In this document: piece by piece, positions 17,058 to 26,543 of the stretch
Position numbering within the stretch: position 1 is the stretch's first letter
Layout of the letters: each line of letters opens with the position of its first letter
NCBI RefSeq assembly: GCF_003027925.1
Contig: NZ_PYPS01000006.1
Location: 1-64,000 of the forward strand
Origin: Micromonospora sp. RP3T
GTDB lineage: Bacteria; Actinomycetota; Actinomycetes; Mycobacteriales; Micromonosporaceae
Direction of reading: 5' to 3'
Length of the DNA: 64,000 bases
Notes under the pieces: generated by a model
What the model was told of the DNA's origin: nothing
Seen by the model: only the letters and a program-made list of their open reading frames with translations
Databases searched by the model: none
Made by a program: the position numbers and the translations under genes

Positions 17058-17600
17058 GTGGGCGAGGCGGAGCGGCGGCGGCGGAGACTGCGGCATCACG
17101 GCGAGGCGATTGAGCCGTCGGCGGCCGGAGAGCTGAGCGCGACCACGGCCGCGGTCGACGACGACGTCACCCCCCGACCGCCGCGCGGAGTCACACGCGC
17201 CGAGCCGGAATCGTCGGACGACGGCTCCAGGGCGCCGCGCGGCGCCAGACGCGCCGAGCCGGAATCGTCGGACGACGGCTCCAGGGCGCCGCGCGGCGCC
17301 AGACGCGCCGAGCCGGAATCGTCGGACGACGGCTCCAGGGCGCCGCGCGGCGCCAGACGCGCCGAGCTGGAGTCGTCGGAGCCTCGCGGGCGTCGCGGCG
17401 CCCCGTCCGCCGACGACGGCGAACGGGGGCTACGTGGTCTCGTCGGCTCGGGGTCGTCGCAGGTGAGCGTCACCGCCGCGCTGCGGGCCCGGGACGCCGC
17501 CCGCCCCAGCGAGGACGACCTCGCCGCGGCCGAGGCGCGGGTGGTGCTGGTGCGCCGCAACTGGGTGCCCCGCGAGGACCTGCCGCGCGGCGGACGCTGA
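17058..17600 (+). CDS. Low-complexity protein with 18-residue tandem repeats
   Basis: From GTG 17058 the gene encodes 180 residues. A basic N-terminus (ERRRRRLRHHGE) is followed by three perfect 18-residue repeats, each containing AEPESSDDGSRAPRG, plus a partial fourth. The C-terminal 40 residues look ordered (TAALRARDAARPSEDDLA through RRNWVPREDLP) and may be the functional part. The repeat region is charged and almost certainly disordered. No family is recognised. The start is uncertain because no good ribosome binding site is visible. The repeat number may vary between strains. Confidence 0.6.
   Translation: MGEAERRRRRLRHHGEAIEPSAAGELSATTAAVDDDVTPRPPRGVTRAEPESSDDGSRAPRGARRAEPESSDDGSRAPRGARRAEPESSDDGSRAPRGARRAELESSEPRGRRGAPSADDGERGLRGLVGSGSSQVSVTAALRARDAARPSEDDLAAAEARVVLVRRNWVPREDLPRGGR
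17196..17381 (+). repeat. 54-bp tandem repeat inside a coding region
   Basis: Three identical in-frame 54-bp units occupy 17196-17249, 17250-17303 and 17304-17357, followed by a degenerate partial unit to about 17381. Each begins CGCGCCGAGCCGGAATCGTC. The near-perfect identity indicates recent expansion. Confidence 0.92.
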
Positions 17601-17622
17601 CGACCGCTTGATGACGTGTGTC

Positions 17623-17640
17623 GCGCCGGGTTCCCGGCGC
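17623..17640. terminator. Hairpin between convergent genes
   Basis: GCGCCGGG and CCCGGCGC flank TT, giving a 7-bp stem with a GTTC loop. It lies between the repeat-containing gene and rpiB. Confidence 0.45.
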
Positions 17641-17653
17641 CCGGCCGGACGCG

Positions 17654-18124
17654 TCAGGCCGGCAGTTCGGGCAGCCGCCGGCTCTGCTCGTAGTCGGCCA
17701 CCTGGGCGATGCGCCGGCTGTGCCGGGGATTGCCGGAGAACGCCGTCGTCAGGAACGCCTCGACCAGGGCGGTCGCCTCGTCCAGCGTGTGCTGTCGCGC
17801 GCCGATCGCGACCACGTTGGCGTCGTTGTGCTCCCGGGACAGCTGCGCGGTGTCGATGTTCCAGGCGAGCGCCGCCCGGACGCCGGCCACCTTGTTCGCG
17901 GCGATCTGCTCGCCGTTGCCGGACCCGCCGATCACCACGCCGAGGCTGCCCGGGTCGCCGACCACCCGGTCGCCGGTGTGCAGGCAGAACGCCGGGTAGT
18001 CGTCGTCCGGGTCGAAGGCGTGCGGACCCACGTCCACCACCTCGTAGCCCTGCTTGGCCAGATGGTTGGCCAGGTGCACCTTCAGCTCGAAACCGGCGTG
18101 GTCGGATCCCAGATAGACGCGCAT
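17654..18124 (-). CDS. rpiB: Ribose-5-phosphate isomerase B
   Basis: The 156-residue enzyme interconverts ribose 5-phosphate and ribulose 5-phosphate in the pentose phosphate pathway. The family blocks SDHAGFELK (7-15), DDDYP and GGSGNGE (66-72) are present. In place of the catalytic cysteine of the E. coli enzyme it has S68 with E72, the actinobacterial variant in which glutamate is the base, as in Mycobacterium tuberculosis RpiB. ATG 18124 directly starts the MRVYLGSDHAGF sequence. The gene is separate from the DUF1015 gene upstream by 76 bp on the same strand; co-transcription is possible. Confidence 0.95.
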   Translation of the reverse strand: MRVYLGSDHAGFELKVHLANHLAKQGYEVVDVGPHAFDPDDDYPAFCLHTGDRVVGDPGSLGVVIGGSGNGEQIAANKVAGVRAALAWNIDTAQLSREHNDANVVAIGARQHTLDEATALVEAFLTTAFSGNPRHSRRIAQVADYEQSRRLPELPA

Positions 18125-18200
18125 ACCGCGCAGTCTGACAGGCCCGCCCCCGGGCCGACGCGCGGGCGGCGACCCGGAGGCGGATTCGTCACACGGGTGC

Positions 18201-19400
18201 TCAGCGGGGCAGCTCGGCGACGACCAGGCCGGCCCGCGCCTTCGGGGTGAACCAGGTGCTCTTGCGCGGCATCTTCTCCCGGGCCAGGTTGACCGCGACG
18301 AAGTCGTCCACCGTCACCGGCGCCACCAGCACGGCCAGCTCGGCCCGGCCGGCGTCGACCTCACCGGTGAGCCAGCTCGCCGGGTAGTCGCCGCCCACGT
18401 ACGTGATCCGCTTGTCGCCCGGGTCGAGGCCCAGCGCGTCGCGCAGCAGCAGCCGCTCGACGAGCGCGTGGTCGAGGTTCTCCAGCCGGCCGGCGGCGAC
18501 GTGCGGCAGCGTCACCGCGTACCCCCGGCCGGCGAGGTGCAGGTGGACGGCGCCGCCGGTGGCCGGCACGCCGACCGGGCCGGCGGCCTCGGTGACCTCG
18601 GCGCCGGCGGCGCGGAGCCGGTCGAGCAGCTCGTCCGGGGTGGTGGTCAGCTCGCTGACCAGCCGGTTGTAGGGCTGGATGGCGACCGACGCGGGCGTGG
18701 TGACCACCGCGAGGAAGCGCGGGAAGCCGCCGGTCTGCGCGGCCAGGCTGCGGTGGTTGCCGTCGGCGACCACCAGCTCGCCGCCGCCGGCCAGCGCGGT
18801 CAGCTCGTCCTGCGCGGGGCCGGGGCCGACCAGCCAGATCGCGTGCGTCCGGCCGGACTGGTCGACGTCGGTGGCGGCGGGCGCACCGGCCGTCTCGGTC
18901 GCCGCCGCGAGCGCCGCGTGCAGCTCGTCGCCACGCCCGGTCTGGAGCAGGAGTACGGGTGAGAGCAGGTGGCCGACGGCCTCCGCCAGCGCGACGCGCT
19001 CCCGCACCTTGGCGATGAACACATCCTCGTTGCGGATCACCAGGCCCGGCTCGTCGGCGCGGGTGGAGATCTGGTCGGTGTCGACCATCGCCCACAGTCC
19101 GTACGCGTTCTCCTCCCCCGGCGCGCTGATCCGGTAGAGCACCACCACCTGCTCGGCCGGGGTGTAGCTGCCGTCCGCCTTGGCCTCGGCGAGGCGGGAC
19201 ACCGCGTCCGGGAGCGCGTCGAGGAAGGACTTCCCCAGGCTGCCCGGCGCCCGGTGGGGCATCTCGATGCCCAGGGCACTGTGCGGATTCGCTTCGACGA
19301 TGGCGGTGATCTCCGCGTCGTCGGCGAACTCGTCGTAGTTCTGCGCGCCGGTGCCGCCAGTGGTGATCCAGGCCCGGGCGATCGGATGCACGACCGTCAT
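18201..19400 (-). CDS. DUF1015 family protein (SerK-like)
   Basis: The 399-residue protein carries the DUF1015 signatures ADGNHRS, in the middle, and MPRKSTWFTPKARAGLV near the end. The family includes the free serine kinase SerK of archaea, whose fold resembles ParB/sulfiredoxin nucleotide-binding domains; a kinase role here is inference only. It appears cytosolic. ATG 19400 (MTVVHPIARAW) is preferred over an upstream in-frame start 13 codons earlier because family similarity begins there. The first copy of the 58-bp dispersed repeat lies in the intergenic region upstream. Confidence 0.8.
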   Translation of the reverse strand: MTVVHPIARAWITTGGTGAQNYDEFADDAEITAIVEANPHSALGIEMPHRAPGSLGKSFLDALPDAVSRLAEAKADGSYTPAEQVVVLYRISAPGEENAYGLWAMVDTDQISTRADEPGLVIRNEDVFIAKVRERVALAEAVGHLLSPVLLLQTGRGDELHAALAAATETAGAPAATDVDQSGRTHAIWLVGPGPAQDELTALAGGGELVVADGNHRSLAAQTGGFPRFLAVVTTPASVAIQPYNRLVSELTTTPDELLDRLRAAGAEVTEAAGPVGVPATGGAVHLHLAGRGYAVTLPHVAAGRLENLDHALVERLLLRDALGLDPGDKRITYVGGDYPASWLTGEVDAGRAELAVLVAPVTVDDFVAVNLAREKMPRKSTWFTPKARAGLVVAELPR

Positions 19401-19460
19401 GTCCGCTGACGCTACCCGCGCCCACCCCACCCCGGTCACCGGACTCGCCTCCTTCCACCA

Positions 19461-19519
19461 GGTGAAAGGAGGGGCCCCCGGTTAACGCCTCCGGTAGAGG
19501 CGGGGCCCCCGGTTAACAG
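19461..19519 (+). repeat. Dispersed 58-bp repeat, copy A (plus orientation)
   Basis: The copy reads GGTGAAAGGAGGGGCCCCCG, GTTAACGCCTCCGGTAGAGG and CGGGGCCCCCGGTTAACAG in succession. It has two GGGGCCCC palindromes, each followed by GTTAAC. It fills the gap between the DUF1015 gene and the small gene at 19520, whose stop codon abuts it. Confidence 0.92.
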
Positions 19520-19861
19520 TCAGGCGACGGGGTCGCGGTGGCGGCCGGGACCGGCCGGGCGACGGGGCGGCGCGGACGGGTGAGGGCCGGCGTTGAGGCG
19601 TACCGTCGTCGCGCCCGCAGCGGCCGGATGGCCGGCGGAGGAGCGGGCTGTCGCGCGGCCGGGGCGGGCCGCCTCCGGCGGAGTCATCCGCGAGGTGGCC
19701 ACCACCCGGGCCACCCCGACCACGATCGGTGGAGCCAGCAGGTCGGCCAGTTCGGGCGGGCCGCCGGACCAGTCGCCCTCGGCCACCGACCAGTACGTCG
19801 CACCGGAGTCCTCGGCCGCCGCCGGCGGTACGTCGTCGGACAGGCGGCGGTGCTTACCCAT
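19520..19861 (-). CDS. Hypothetical protein, Ala/Pro-rich
   Basis: The 113-residue protein has an N-terminal part that looks ordered (HRRLSDDVPPAAAED, then YWSVAEGDWSGGPPELADLL) and a C-terminal half that is Ala/Pro/Arg-rich and probably disordered. GGAGG eight bases before ATG 19861 supports a real gene. No family is recognised. Its stop codon lies exactly at the edge of dispersed repeat copy A. Confidence 0.6.
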   Translation of the reverse strand: MGKHRRLSDDVPPAAAEDSGATYWSVAEGDWSGGPPELADLLAPPIVVGVARVVATSRMTPPEAARPGRATARSSAGHPAAAGATTVRLNAGPHPSAPPRRPAGPGRHRDPVA

Positions 19862-19928
19862 GCGGAACGCCTCCAGGAACTGCCGGGTGCGGCGACGATC
19901 GGGCCGCCGGCGGGAACACCCGGTGAAA

Positions 19929-19969
19929 CGAGCCCCGCACCGGCCCGGTGACGGGCGGCGCGGGGCTCG
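19929..19969 (-). terminator. Hairpin terminator downstream of the Rv2466c-like gene
   Basis: A perfect 10-bp stem (CGAGCCCCGC / GCGGGGCTCG) lies just past dispersed repeat copy B, in the transcript direction of the minus-strand gene ending at 20032. Confidence 0.5.
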
Positions 19970-19972
19970 GCG

Positions 19973-20031
19973 CTGTTAAACGGGGCCCCCTGCTATGCCT
20001 GAGGCGTTAACAGGGGGCCCCTCCTTGCACC
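19973..20031 (-). repeat. Dispersed 58-bp repeat, copy B (minus orientation)
   Basis: On the minus strand it begins GGTGCAAGGAGGGGCCCCCT directly after the TGA of the upstream gene, continues GTTAACGCCTCAGG and ends GGGGCCCCGTTTAACAG. It is only 450 bp from copy A and in the opposite orientation. Confidence 0.92.
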
Positions 20032-20655
20032 TCAGTCGAAGATGGGGGGCTGGGTGCGCGTGCGCTTGAGTTCGTAGAAGCCGGGGGTGGCACTGACCAG
20101 CAGCACGCCGTCCCAGAGCCGACCGGCGGCCTCGCCCTTCGGCGCCGGCGTGATCACCGGGCCGAAGAACGCGACCTGACCGCCGTCCGGGCCGGGCGCG
20201 TGCACCACGGGGGTGCCGACCTCGGTGCCGACCGGACGCATGCCGGCCTCGTGGCTGGCCCGCAGCGCGTCGTCGTACTGCGTCGACTCGGCGGCGTCGG
20301 CGAGCGCCGGGTCCAGCCCGACGTCGGTGAGCGCGCCGACCAGCATGTCCCGGCCCAGTTCCTCCTTGCCCAGGTGGATCCGGGTGCCCATCGCGGTGTA
20401 GAGCTTCGCCAGCTTCTCGGCGCCGTGCGCCTGCTCGACGGCGACGCACACCCGTACCGGGCCCCAGCCCTGGCGCATGATGTCCTGGTACTCCTCGGGC
20501 AGGTCCCGGCCTTCGTTGAGCACGGACAGACTCATCACGTGGAACCGGATGTCCACGTCCCGGACCTGCTCGACCTCGAGCAGCCAACGGGAGGTGATCC
20601 AGGCCCACGGGCAGAGCGGGTCGAACCACATGTCCGCGGTGACACGATCGGTCAC
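20032..20655 (-). CDS. DsbA-fold reductase, mycothiol-dependent Rv2466c family
   Basis: The 207-residue protein is clearly related to mycobacterial Rv2466c (WFDPLCPWAW near the start, HVMSLSVLNE, EQAHGAEKLAKLY, ELKRTRTQPPIFD at the end). That family uses mycothiol to reduce disulfides and nitro compounds in the cytosol. The CPWC redox motif of Rv2466c is CPWA here: C15 is kept and the second cysteine is replaced by A18. A monothiol mechanism is therefore expected. AAGGG eight bases before GTG 20655 decides the start; the very long open frame upstream is antisense to pepN and not real. Repeat copy B follows the stop codon directly. Confidence 0.9.
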   Translation of the reverse strand: MTDRVTADMWFDPLCPWAWITSRWLLEVEQVRDVDIRFHVMSLSVLNEGRDLPEEYQDIMRQGWGPVRVCVAVEQAHGAEKLAKLYTAMGTRIHLGKEELGRDMLVGALTDVGLDPALADAAESTQYDDALRASHEAGMRPVGTEVGTPVVHAPGPDGGQVAFFGPVITPAPKGEAAGRLWDGVLLVSATPGFYELKRTRTQPPIFD

Positions 20656-20877
20656 GGTATTGTCCCTTCGCGTATTCCGCACCGCGCCGGCCTTCCGGCG
20701 CCTTCTCCTGTCGAGTCTGCACCCCGCACCGTATCGACACGCACCCGAATGAGAGCCTGACCTCGGCCGCCGAAGGGGGCGTCTGCATGGAAGACTCGGT
20801 TTCGGACCGCCCGTCACGAGCGGACGGGGAGGCCGGTGCCGCGGGGCGCGGCGAGACGACTGGGATGGAGACGAACA

Positions 20878-23433
20878 GTGCCGGGAGTGCGCAACCTGAC
20901 CCAGGTCGAGGCGATCGAGCGGGCCCGCCTGCTCGAGGTGACCGGGTACGACATCAGCCTCGACCTGTCGACCGCCGTGCAGCCCACCGGCCGCACGTTC
21001 CGCTCGGTGACCGAGGTCCGGTTCCGCTGCGCCGAGCCGGGGGCGACCACGTTCATCGAGGCCGCCGCCGACACGGTGCGGTCGGCCACGCTGAACGGTG
21101 AGCCGGTCGACCTGTCCGACTGGTCCGCCGAGCAGGGCCTCACGCTGACCGGCCTGGCCGCCGAGAACGTCCTCGTGGTCGACGCCGACTTCGGTTACTC
21201 GAACAGTGGCCAGGGCCTGCACCGCACCGTCGACCCGGTCGACGGCGAGACCTACCTGTACAGCCAGTTCGAGACCGCCGACGCGCAGCGGGTCTTCGCC
21301 TGCTTCGACCAGCCCGACCTGAAGAGCGTCTACACCTGGCACGCCACCGTCCCGGACCACTGGAAGGTCGTGTCGAACATGCCGGTGGCCCGCGAGGAGG
21401 CCGCCGACGAGGGCATGAAGACGCTGCACTTCGCCCGCTCCGAGCGGATGAGCACCTACATCACCGCGCTGTGCGCCGGGCCGTACCACGAGGTGCGCCA
21501 CTCCCACGACGGCATCGACATGGGCTACTTCTGCCGGGCCAGCATGGCGCCCCACCTCGACGCGGACGACCTGCACCTGATCACCACGCAGGGCTTCGAC
21601 TTCTTCCAGGAGAAGTTCGGCGTGCGCTACCCGCTGCCCAAGTACGACCAGCTCTGGGTGCCGGACTTCAACGCCGGCGCGATGGAGAACTTCGGCTGCG
21701 TCACGCACGCCGAGTCGCACTACATCTTCCGCTCGCAGGTCACCGACTTCGAGTACGAGCAGCGCGCCAACACGATCCTGCACGAGCTGGCGCACATGTG
21801 GTTCGGTGACCTGGTCACCATGCGCTGGTGGAACGACCTGTGGCTGAACGAGTCGTTCGCCGAGTGGGCAAGCCACTGGTGCAACACCCACGCCACCCGC
21901 TTCACCGACGCCTGGACGACGTTCCTGTCGATCCGGAAGAACTGGGGCTACCGGCAGGACCAGCTCTCCTCCACCCACCCGGTCTACTGCGAGATGCCGG
22001 ACCTGGAGGCGGTCGAGGTCAACTTCGACGGCATCACGTACGCCAAGGGCGCCAGCGTGCTCAAGCAGCTCGTCGCGTACGTGGGCGAGGAGCCGTTCCT
22101 GGCCGGCCTGCGCGCCTACTTCGGCAAGCACGCCTGGGGCAACGCCACCTTCGACGACCTGCTCTCCGAGCTGGAGGCGGCCTCCGGCCGGGAGCTGCGC
22201 AAGTTCGCCGCCCAGTGGCTGGAGACCGCACAGGTCAACACGCTGCGCCCGGACGTCGCCATCGGCGCCGACGGCGCGTACGAGCGGGTGGTGGTGCGGC
22301 AGGAGGCGCCGGCCGGGCACCCGACGCTGCGGACCCACCGGATCGGCGTGGGCCTCTACGACCTGACCGACGGCCGGCTGGTCCGGCGCGAGCTGGTCGA
22401 GGTGGACGTGACCGGCGAGCTGACCGAGCTGTCCGCGCTGCACGGCAAGCCCGCGGCCGACGTGCTGCTGCTCAACGACGAGGACCTCACCTACACCAAG
22501 CTGCGGCTGGACGAACGGTCCATGTCGACAGTGGTGCAGCACATCGCCGGTTTCGACTCGTCGCTGGCCCGGGCGCTGTGCTGGACGGCCGCCTGGGACA
22601 TGACCCGGGACGCCGAGCTGTCGGCGCGCGACTACGTGGCGCTGGTGCTGGCCGGGCTGACCGCCGAGACCGACATCAACCTGGTGACCGCCACGCTGCG
22701 GCAGGCGTCCACCGCGCTCACGTTCTACGCCGACCCGGAGTGGGCGCCGACCGGCTGGGCCGACCTGGCCCGGACCGCGCGGACCGCGCTGGCCGCGGCG
22801 GAGCCGGGCAGCGGCTTCCAGCTCGCCTGGGCCCGGGCGTGCGCCTCCTCGGCCCGTTCCGGCGAGGACCTGGCGACGCTGCGTGGCTGGCTGGACGGCA
22901 GCGGGGTGCCGGCCGGCCTGACCGTCGACACCGAGCTGCGGTGGACCGTGCTCCAGTCGCTCGTCGCCAACGGCGCGGCCGGGGTCGCCGAGGTGGAGGC
23001 CGAGTTGGCGAGCGACCGCACCGCCAGCGGCGAGCGGGAGGCCGCGTACGCGTACGCGCTGGTGCCGACCGAGGCGAACAAGGCCGCGGTGTGGGCGCAG
23101 CTCACCGGCCCGGACGCGCTGCCCAACTGGCGCAACCGCGCGCTGTTGCAGGGCCTGACCCACCCGGCGCAGGTGCAGCTGACCGCGCCCTACCGGGAGC
23201 GTTACTTCGCCGCCGTCGACCAGGTGTGGGCGCAGCGGGACAGCGAGCCGGCGCAGGAGTTCGTGCAGCTCGCCTACCCGGCGTACCTGGTCGACGAGGA
23301 CACCGTCGCGGCCACCGACGCGTGGCTGGCCCGTGACGGTCAGCCGGCGTCGCTGCGTCGGCTGGTGGCCGAGGGCCGCGACGGCGTGGTCCGCGCGTTG
23401 AAGGCCCGTGAGCGGGACGCCCGCAGCGCCTGA
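20878..23433 (+). CDS. pepN: Aminopeptidase N, M1 family
   Basis: The 851-residue zinc metallopeptidase removes N-terminal residues from peptides in the cytosol. The exopeptidase motif GAMEN is at 267-271, and the zinc site HELAH (302-306) plus E325 (WLNESFAEW) is complete. A C-terminal ERAP1-like helical domain follows (about 520-840), the length usual for actinobacterial PepN. TGGAG seven bases before GTG 20878 (VPGVRNLTQVEA) decides the start; an in-frame start 14 codons upstream is less likely. The gene is divergent from the Rv2466c-like gene and ends in a strong terminator. Confidence 0.97.
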   Translation: MPGVRNLTQVEAIERARLLEVTGYDISLDLSTAVQPTGRTFRSVTEVRFRCAEPGATTFIEAAADTVRSATLNGEPVDLSDWSAEQGLTLTGLAAENVLVVDADFGYSNSGQGLHRTVDPVDGETYLYSQFETADAQRVFACFDQPDLKSVYTWHATVPDHWKVVSNMPVAREEAADEGMKTLHFARSERMSTYITALCAGPYHEVRHSHDGIDMGYFCRASMAPHLDADDLHLITTQGFDFFQEKFGVRYPLPKYDQLWVPDFNAGAMENFGCVTHAESHYIFRSQVTDFEYEQRANTILHELAHMWFGDLVTMRWWNDLWLNESFAEWASHWCNTHATRFTDAWTTFLSIRKNWGYRQDQLSSTHPVYCEMPDLEAVEVNFDGITYAKGASVLKQLVAYVGEEPFLAGLRAYFGKHAWGNATFDDLLSELEAASGRELRKFAAQWLETAQVNTLRPDVAIGADGAYERVVVRQEAPAGHPTLRTHRIGVGLYDLTDGRLVRRELVEVDVTGELTELSALHGKPAADVLLLNDEDLTYTKLRLDERSMSTVVQHIAGFDSSLARALCWTAAWDMTRDAELSARDYVALVLAGLTAETDINLVTATLRQASTALTFYADPEWAPTGWADLARTARTALAAAEPGSGFQLAWARACASSARSGEDLATLRGWLDGSGVPAGLTVDTELRWTVLQSLVANGAAGVAEVEAELASDRTASGEREAAYAYALVPTEANKAAVWAQLTGPDALPNWRNRALLQGLTHPAQVQLTAPYRERYFAAVDQVWAQRDSEPAQEFVQLAYPAYLVDEDTVAATDAWLARDGQPASLRRLVAEGRDGVVRALKARERDARSA

Positions 23434-23446
23434 GCAGGGGTACGAC

Positions 23447-23488
23447 GGCCGGGGCCGGCGTGGGTGGAAGCCCGCGCCGGCCCCGGCC
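23447..23488 (+). terminator. Terminator after pepN
   Basis: A perfect 14-bp stem (GGCCGGGGCCGGCG / CGCCGGCCCCGGCC) with a 14-base loop is followed by CTTTAT, close to a classical rho-independent terminator. Confidence 0.75.
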
Positions 23489-23517
23489 CTTTATCGTGTA
23501 CGGAGGAGGTGGACGTG

Positions 23518-24081
23518 ATGGCACAACCGACCCACGAGTGGCATCCGCGTCAGCGGCCGTGGCAGGAGGAGGACCTGTCCGACCTTCCGGAGGACGCGAA
23601 CCGCTACGAGATCATCGATGGCAGCCTGCACGTGACCCCACCGGCCTTGCCGGAGCACCACGAGATCGCGGACGACATCCGGATGGCCCTGCGACAGGCC
23701 GCACCGGAGGGCTGGCGGGTGATTCGCGAGATCGGGGTGCGAGTGCCCGAGGGCAACCTGATCCCGGACATCACGGTGCTCAAGCCGGATGCACCTCGGA
23801 AACAGATGTGGGCAGAACCGGCGAACGTCGCTCTGGTCATCGAGGTGGAATCGCCCAACAGTCGGCGGCACGACCGGTTCACCAAGCCTGCGCTCTACGC
23901 CGAGGCCGGCATCCCGCACTACTGGCGGGTCGAGCAGGGGGATTTCGGCCCGGTGGTCTACCGCTACCACCTGGTCAAGGGGGTGCACTACGACCTGGTC
24001 GGGACTCTCGGCCCTGACGATCCGGTGCACATCGACGAGCCATGGCCGATGCGCCTGGACCCCTCCGCCTGGCCCCGCTGA
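23518..24081 (+). CDS. Uma2 family putative endonuclease
   Basis: The 187-residue protein belongs to the Uma2/DUF820 family, which has a PD-(D/E)XK nuclease-like fold. Visible blocks are NRYEIIDG near the N-terminus, LIPDITVL in the middle, ALVIEVESPNS and KPALYAEAGIPHYW, which contain the putative acidic and lysine active-site residues. Its role is unknown; members are scattered in actinomycetes and cyanobacteria and are sometimes linked with mobile DNA. AGGAGG at 23504-23509 lies eight bases before ATG 23518; GTG 23515 is an alternative. The gene is enclosed by terminators on both sides. Confidence 0.85.
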   Translation: MAQPTHEWHPRQRPWQEEDLSDLPEDANRYEIIDGSLHVTPPALPEHHEIADDIRMALRQAAPEGWRVIREIGVRVPEGNLIPDITVLKPDAPRKQMWAEPANVALVIEVESPNSRRHDRFTKPALYAEAGIPHYWRVEQGDFGPVVYRYHLVKGVHYDLVGTLGPDDPVHIDEPWPMRLDPSAWPR

Positions 24082-24091
24082 GCCCACGAGA

Positions 24092-24123
24092 AAGCCCGGC
24101 CCACGCGTACGTGGGCCGGGCTT
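24092..24123. terminator. Bidirectional terminator
   Basis: A 14-bp perfect stem (AAGCCCGGCCCACG with its complement) and a CGTA tetraloop lie between the convergent Uma2 and DUF5130 genes. AAA and CTT flank the arms, so it can work both ways. Confidence 0.75.
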
Positions 24124-24145
24124 CGTCGTGCGTGCCGGGCTGCGC

Positions 24146-24559
24146 TCAGCCCTTGCCGGCGTGGCTGGCGAGCTGGTCGAGGCCCTGGATGACGCCGCCG
24201 GCCAGGTCGCCGCCGCCGAAGGACGCCACCATGGAGAGCGCGGCCAGCTTCGCGTACGTGTCCGGGATGCGCTTGCGGGCGTACTTGCCGGTGACGATCT
24301 CCAGCTGCCGCTGGTTGGGCGACACCGCGATCAGCACCGACTTGTCCGGCTCGGCGAGCTGCCGGTGCAGCCGCTCGGCGTGCTCCCGGATCGGCTCGTC
24401 GAGGCCGCCCACGTAGACCGAGAAGACCAGGCCGGTGCCCTGGTCGGCCAGGCGGAGCGCCTCGTCGATGCGGAGCAGCTGCCGGGTCGAGAACGGCCCG
24501 TCCAGCACGTCGGGCGGGGTGCCCGTCCCGGTCGTGGGCCGCGCTTCACCAACGGTCAC
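24146..24559 (-). CDS. DUF5130 domain protein (TPM-like fold)
   Basis: The 137-residue protein resembles the actinobacterial DUF5130 family (blocks STRQLLRIDEALRLAD, VGGLDEPIREHAERL and IPDTYAKLAALSMVASFGGG). The middle resembles TPM/YgcG domains, small alpha/beta folds near membranes. The function is unknown. GGAGG five bases before GTG 24559 (VTVGEARP) decides the start, with an in-frame GTG six codons earlier as an alternative. It overlaps the membrane protein gene upstream by 14 bp, so the two are translationally coupled and probably work together. Confidence 0.75.
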   Translation of the reverse strand: MTVGEARPTTGTGTPPDVLDGPFSTRQLLRIDEALRLADQGTGLVFSVYVGGLDEPIREHAERLHRQLAEPDKSVLIAVSPNQRQLEIVTGKYARKRIPDTYAKLAALSMVASFGGGDLAGGVIQGLDQLASHAGKG

Positions 24560-24854
24560 TTGCGCCTCCGGTTCCACCGGCCGGCGCCTCCCGGCCGGCC
24601 TGCTCCTGCTTGTGGCTGGTCAGCGCCGGCGCCTGCGCGCCGGCGGTCAGCGCGGTGCCGGCCGAGTCGGCCAGCTGCTCCGGGCGGCCCAGGAACCAGA
24701 CCGGAGTGAAGTCGAAGGGCCGGCCCGGCCGGTAGCGCTTGGCGCCGCCACCGTGGCCACGGCTGCCGGCGGCCGCCAGACCGGCGATCACCAGCACCGC
24801 GGCGACCGGGATGCCGACGAAGACCACCAACGTCTCGGTAACAGACAATCCCAA
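24546..24854 (-). CDS. Small single-pass membrane protein
   Basis: The 102-residue protein has one N-terminal transmembrane helix (about 9-29, VVFVGIPVAAVLVIAGLAAA), a GGAKRYRPGRPFDFTPVWFLG block and a Gly/Ala-rich tail. No function is known. It starts at TTG 24854 or TTG 24848; a GGGGG run eight bases before the latter favours it slightly. It overlaps the DUF5130 gene downstream, and this pair is probably an operon. Confidence 0.65.
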   Translation of the reverse strand: MGLSVTETLVVFVGIPVAAVLVIAGLAAAGSRGHGGGAKRYRPGRPFDFTPVWFLGRPEQLADSAGTALTAGAQAPALTSHKQEQAGREAPAGGTGGASDRW

Positions 24855-24903
24855 CGCCCCCAGGCGGAAGAGAGACCAGGAATGTTCCGGGTCGGGTGGA
24901 CGG

Positions 24904-26367
<1,464 letters not shown>

Positions 26368-26491
26368 GACCACCATCCTGCCCGCTCGGTGGTGGGTTCG
26401 CCGGTCGACACGTCCGGCGGCGGGTGGCTCGGCCCCATATCCGGCCGGCATGACCGAGCCGGGATTGCCGCCGGGCCGGGTGGCGGGCGCA

Positions 26492-26521
26492 CGATCGATC
26501 CATCGTTAACCTTCGATCGAT
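26492..26521 (+). promoter_or_regulatory. Paired CGATCGAT palindromes upstream of the cutinase gene
   Basis: Two copies of the 8-bp palindrome CGATCGAT lie at 26492-26499 and 26514-26521, 22 bp apart (two helical turns), and GTTAAC sits between them. They end 22 bp before the cutinase start codon. The spacing suits a dimeric regulator bound on one face of the DNA. No -35/-10 pair is clear. Confidence 0.45.
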
Positions 26522-26543
26522 ACCACCACCTCAGGAGCCCGCC

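Noticed and set aside
17196..17381. Tandem 54-bp repeats as a CRISPR array
   Set aside because: Units are contiguous without spacers, in frame and coding; no cas genes are nearby.
19461..20031. Inverted repeat copies A and B as ends of one insertion element or transposon
   Set aside because: The 450 bp between them holds only a small gene with no transposase features, and other copies occur singly.
20656..23163. Upstream extension of the Rv2466c-like frame antisense to pepN
   Set aside because: The family N-terminus and ribosome binding site are at GTG 20655; the extension is low complexity and lies opposite pepN.
23518..24081. Uma2 gene as the remnant of a mobile island
   Set aside because: Flanks are core genes with terminators, composition is native and no integrase or repeat borders are visible.
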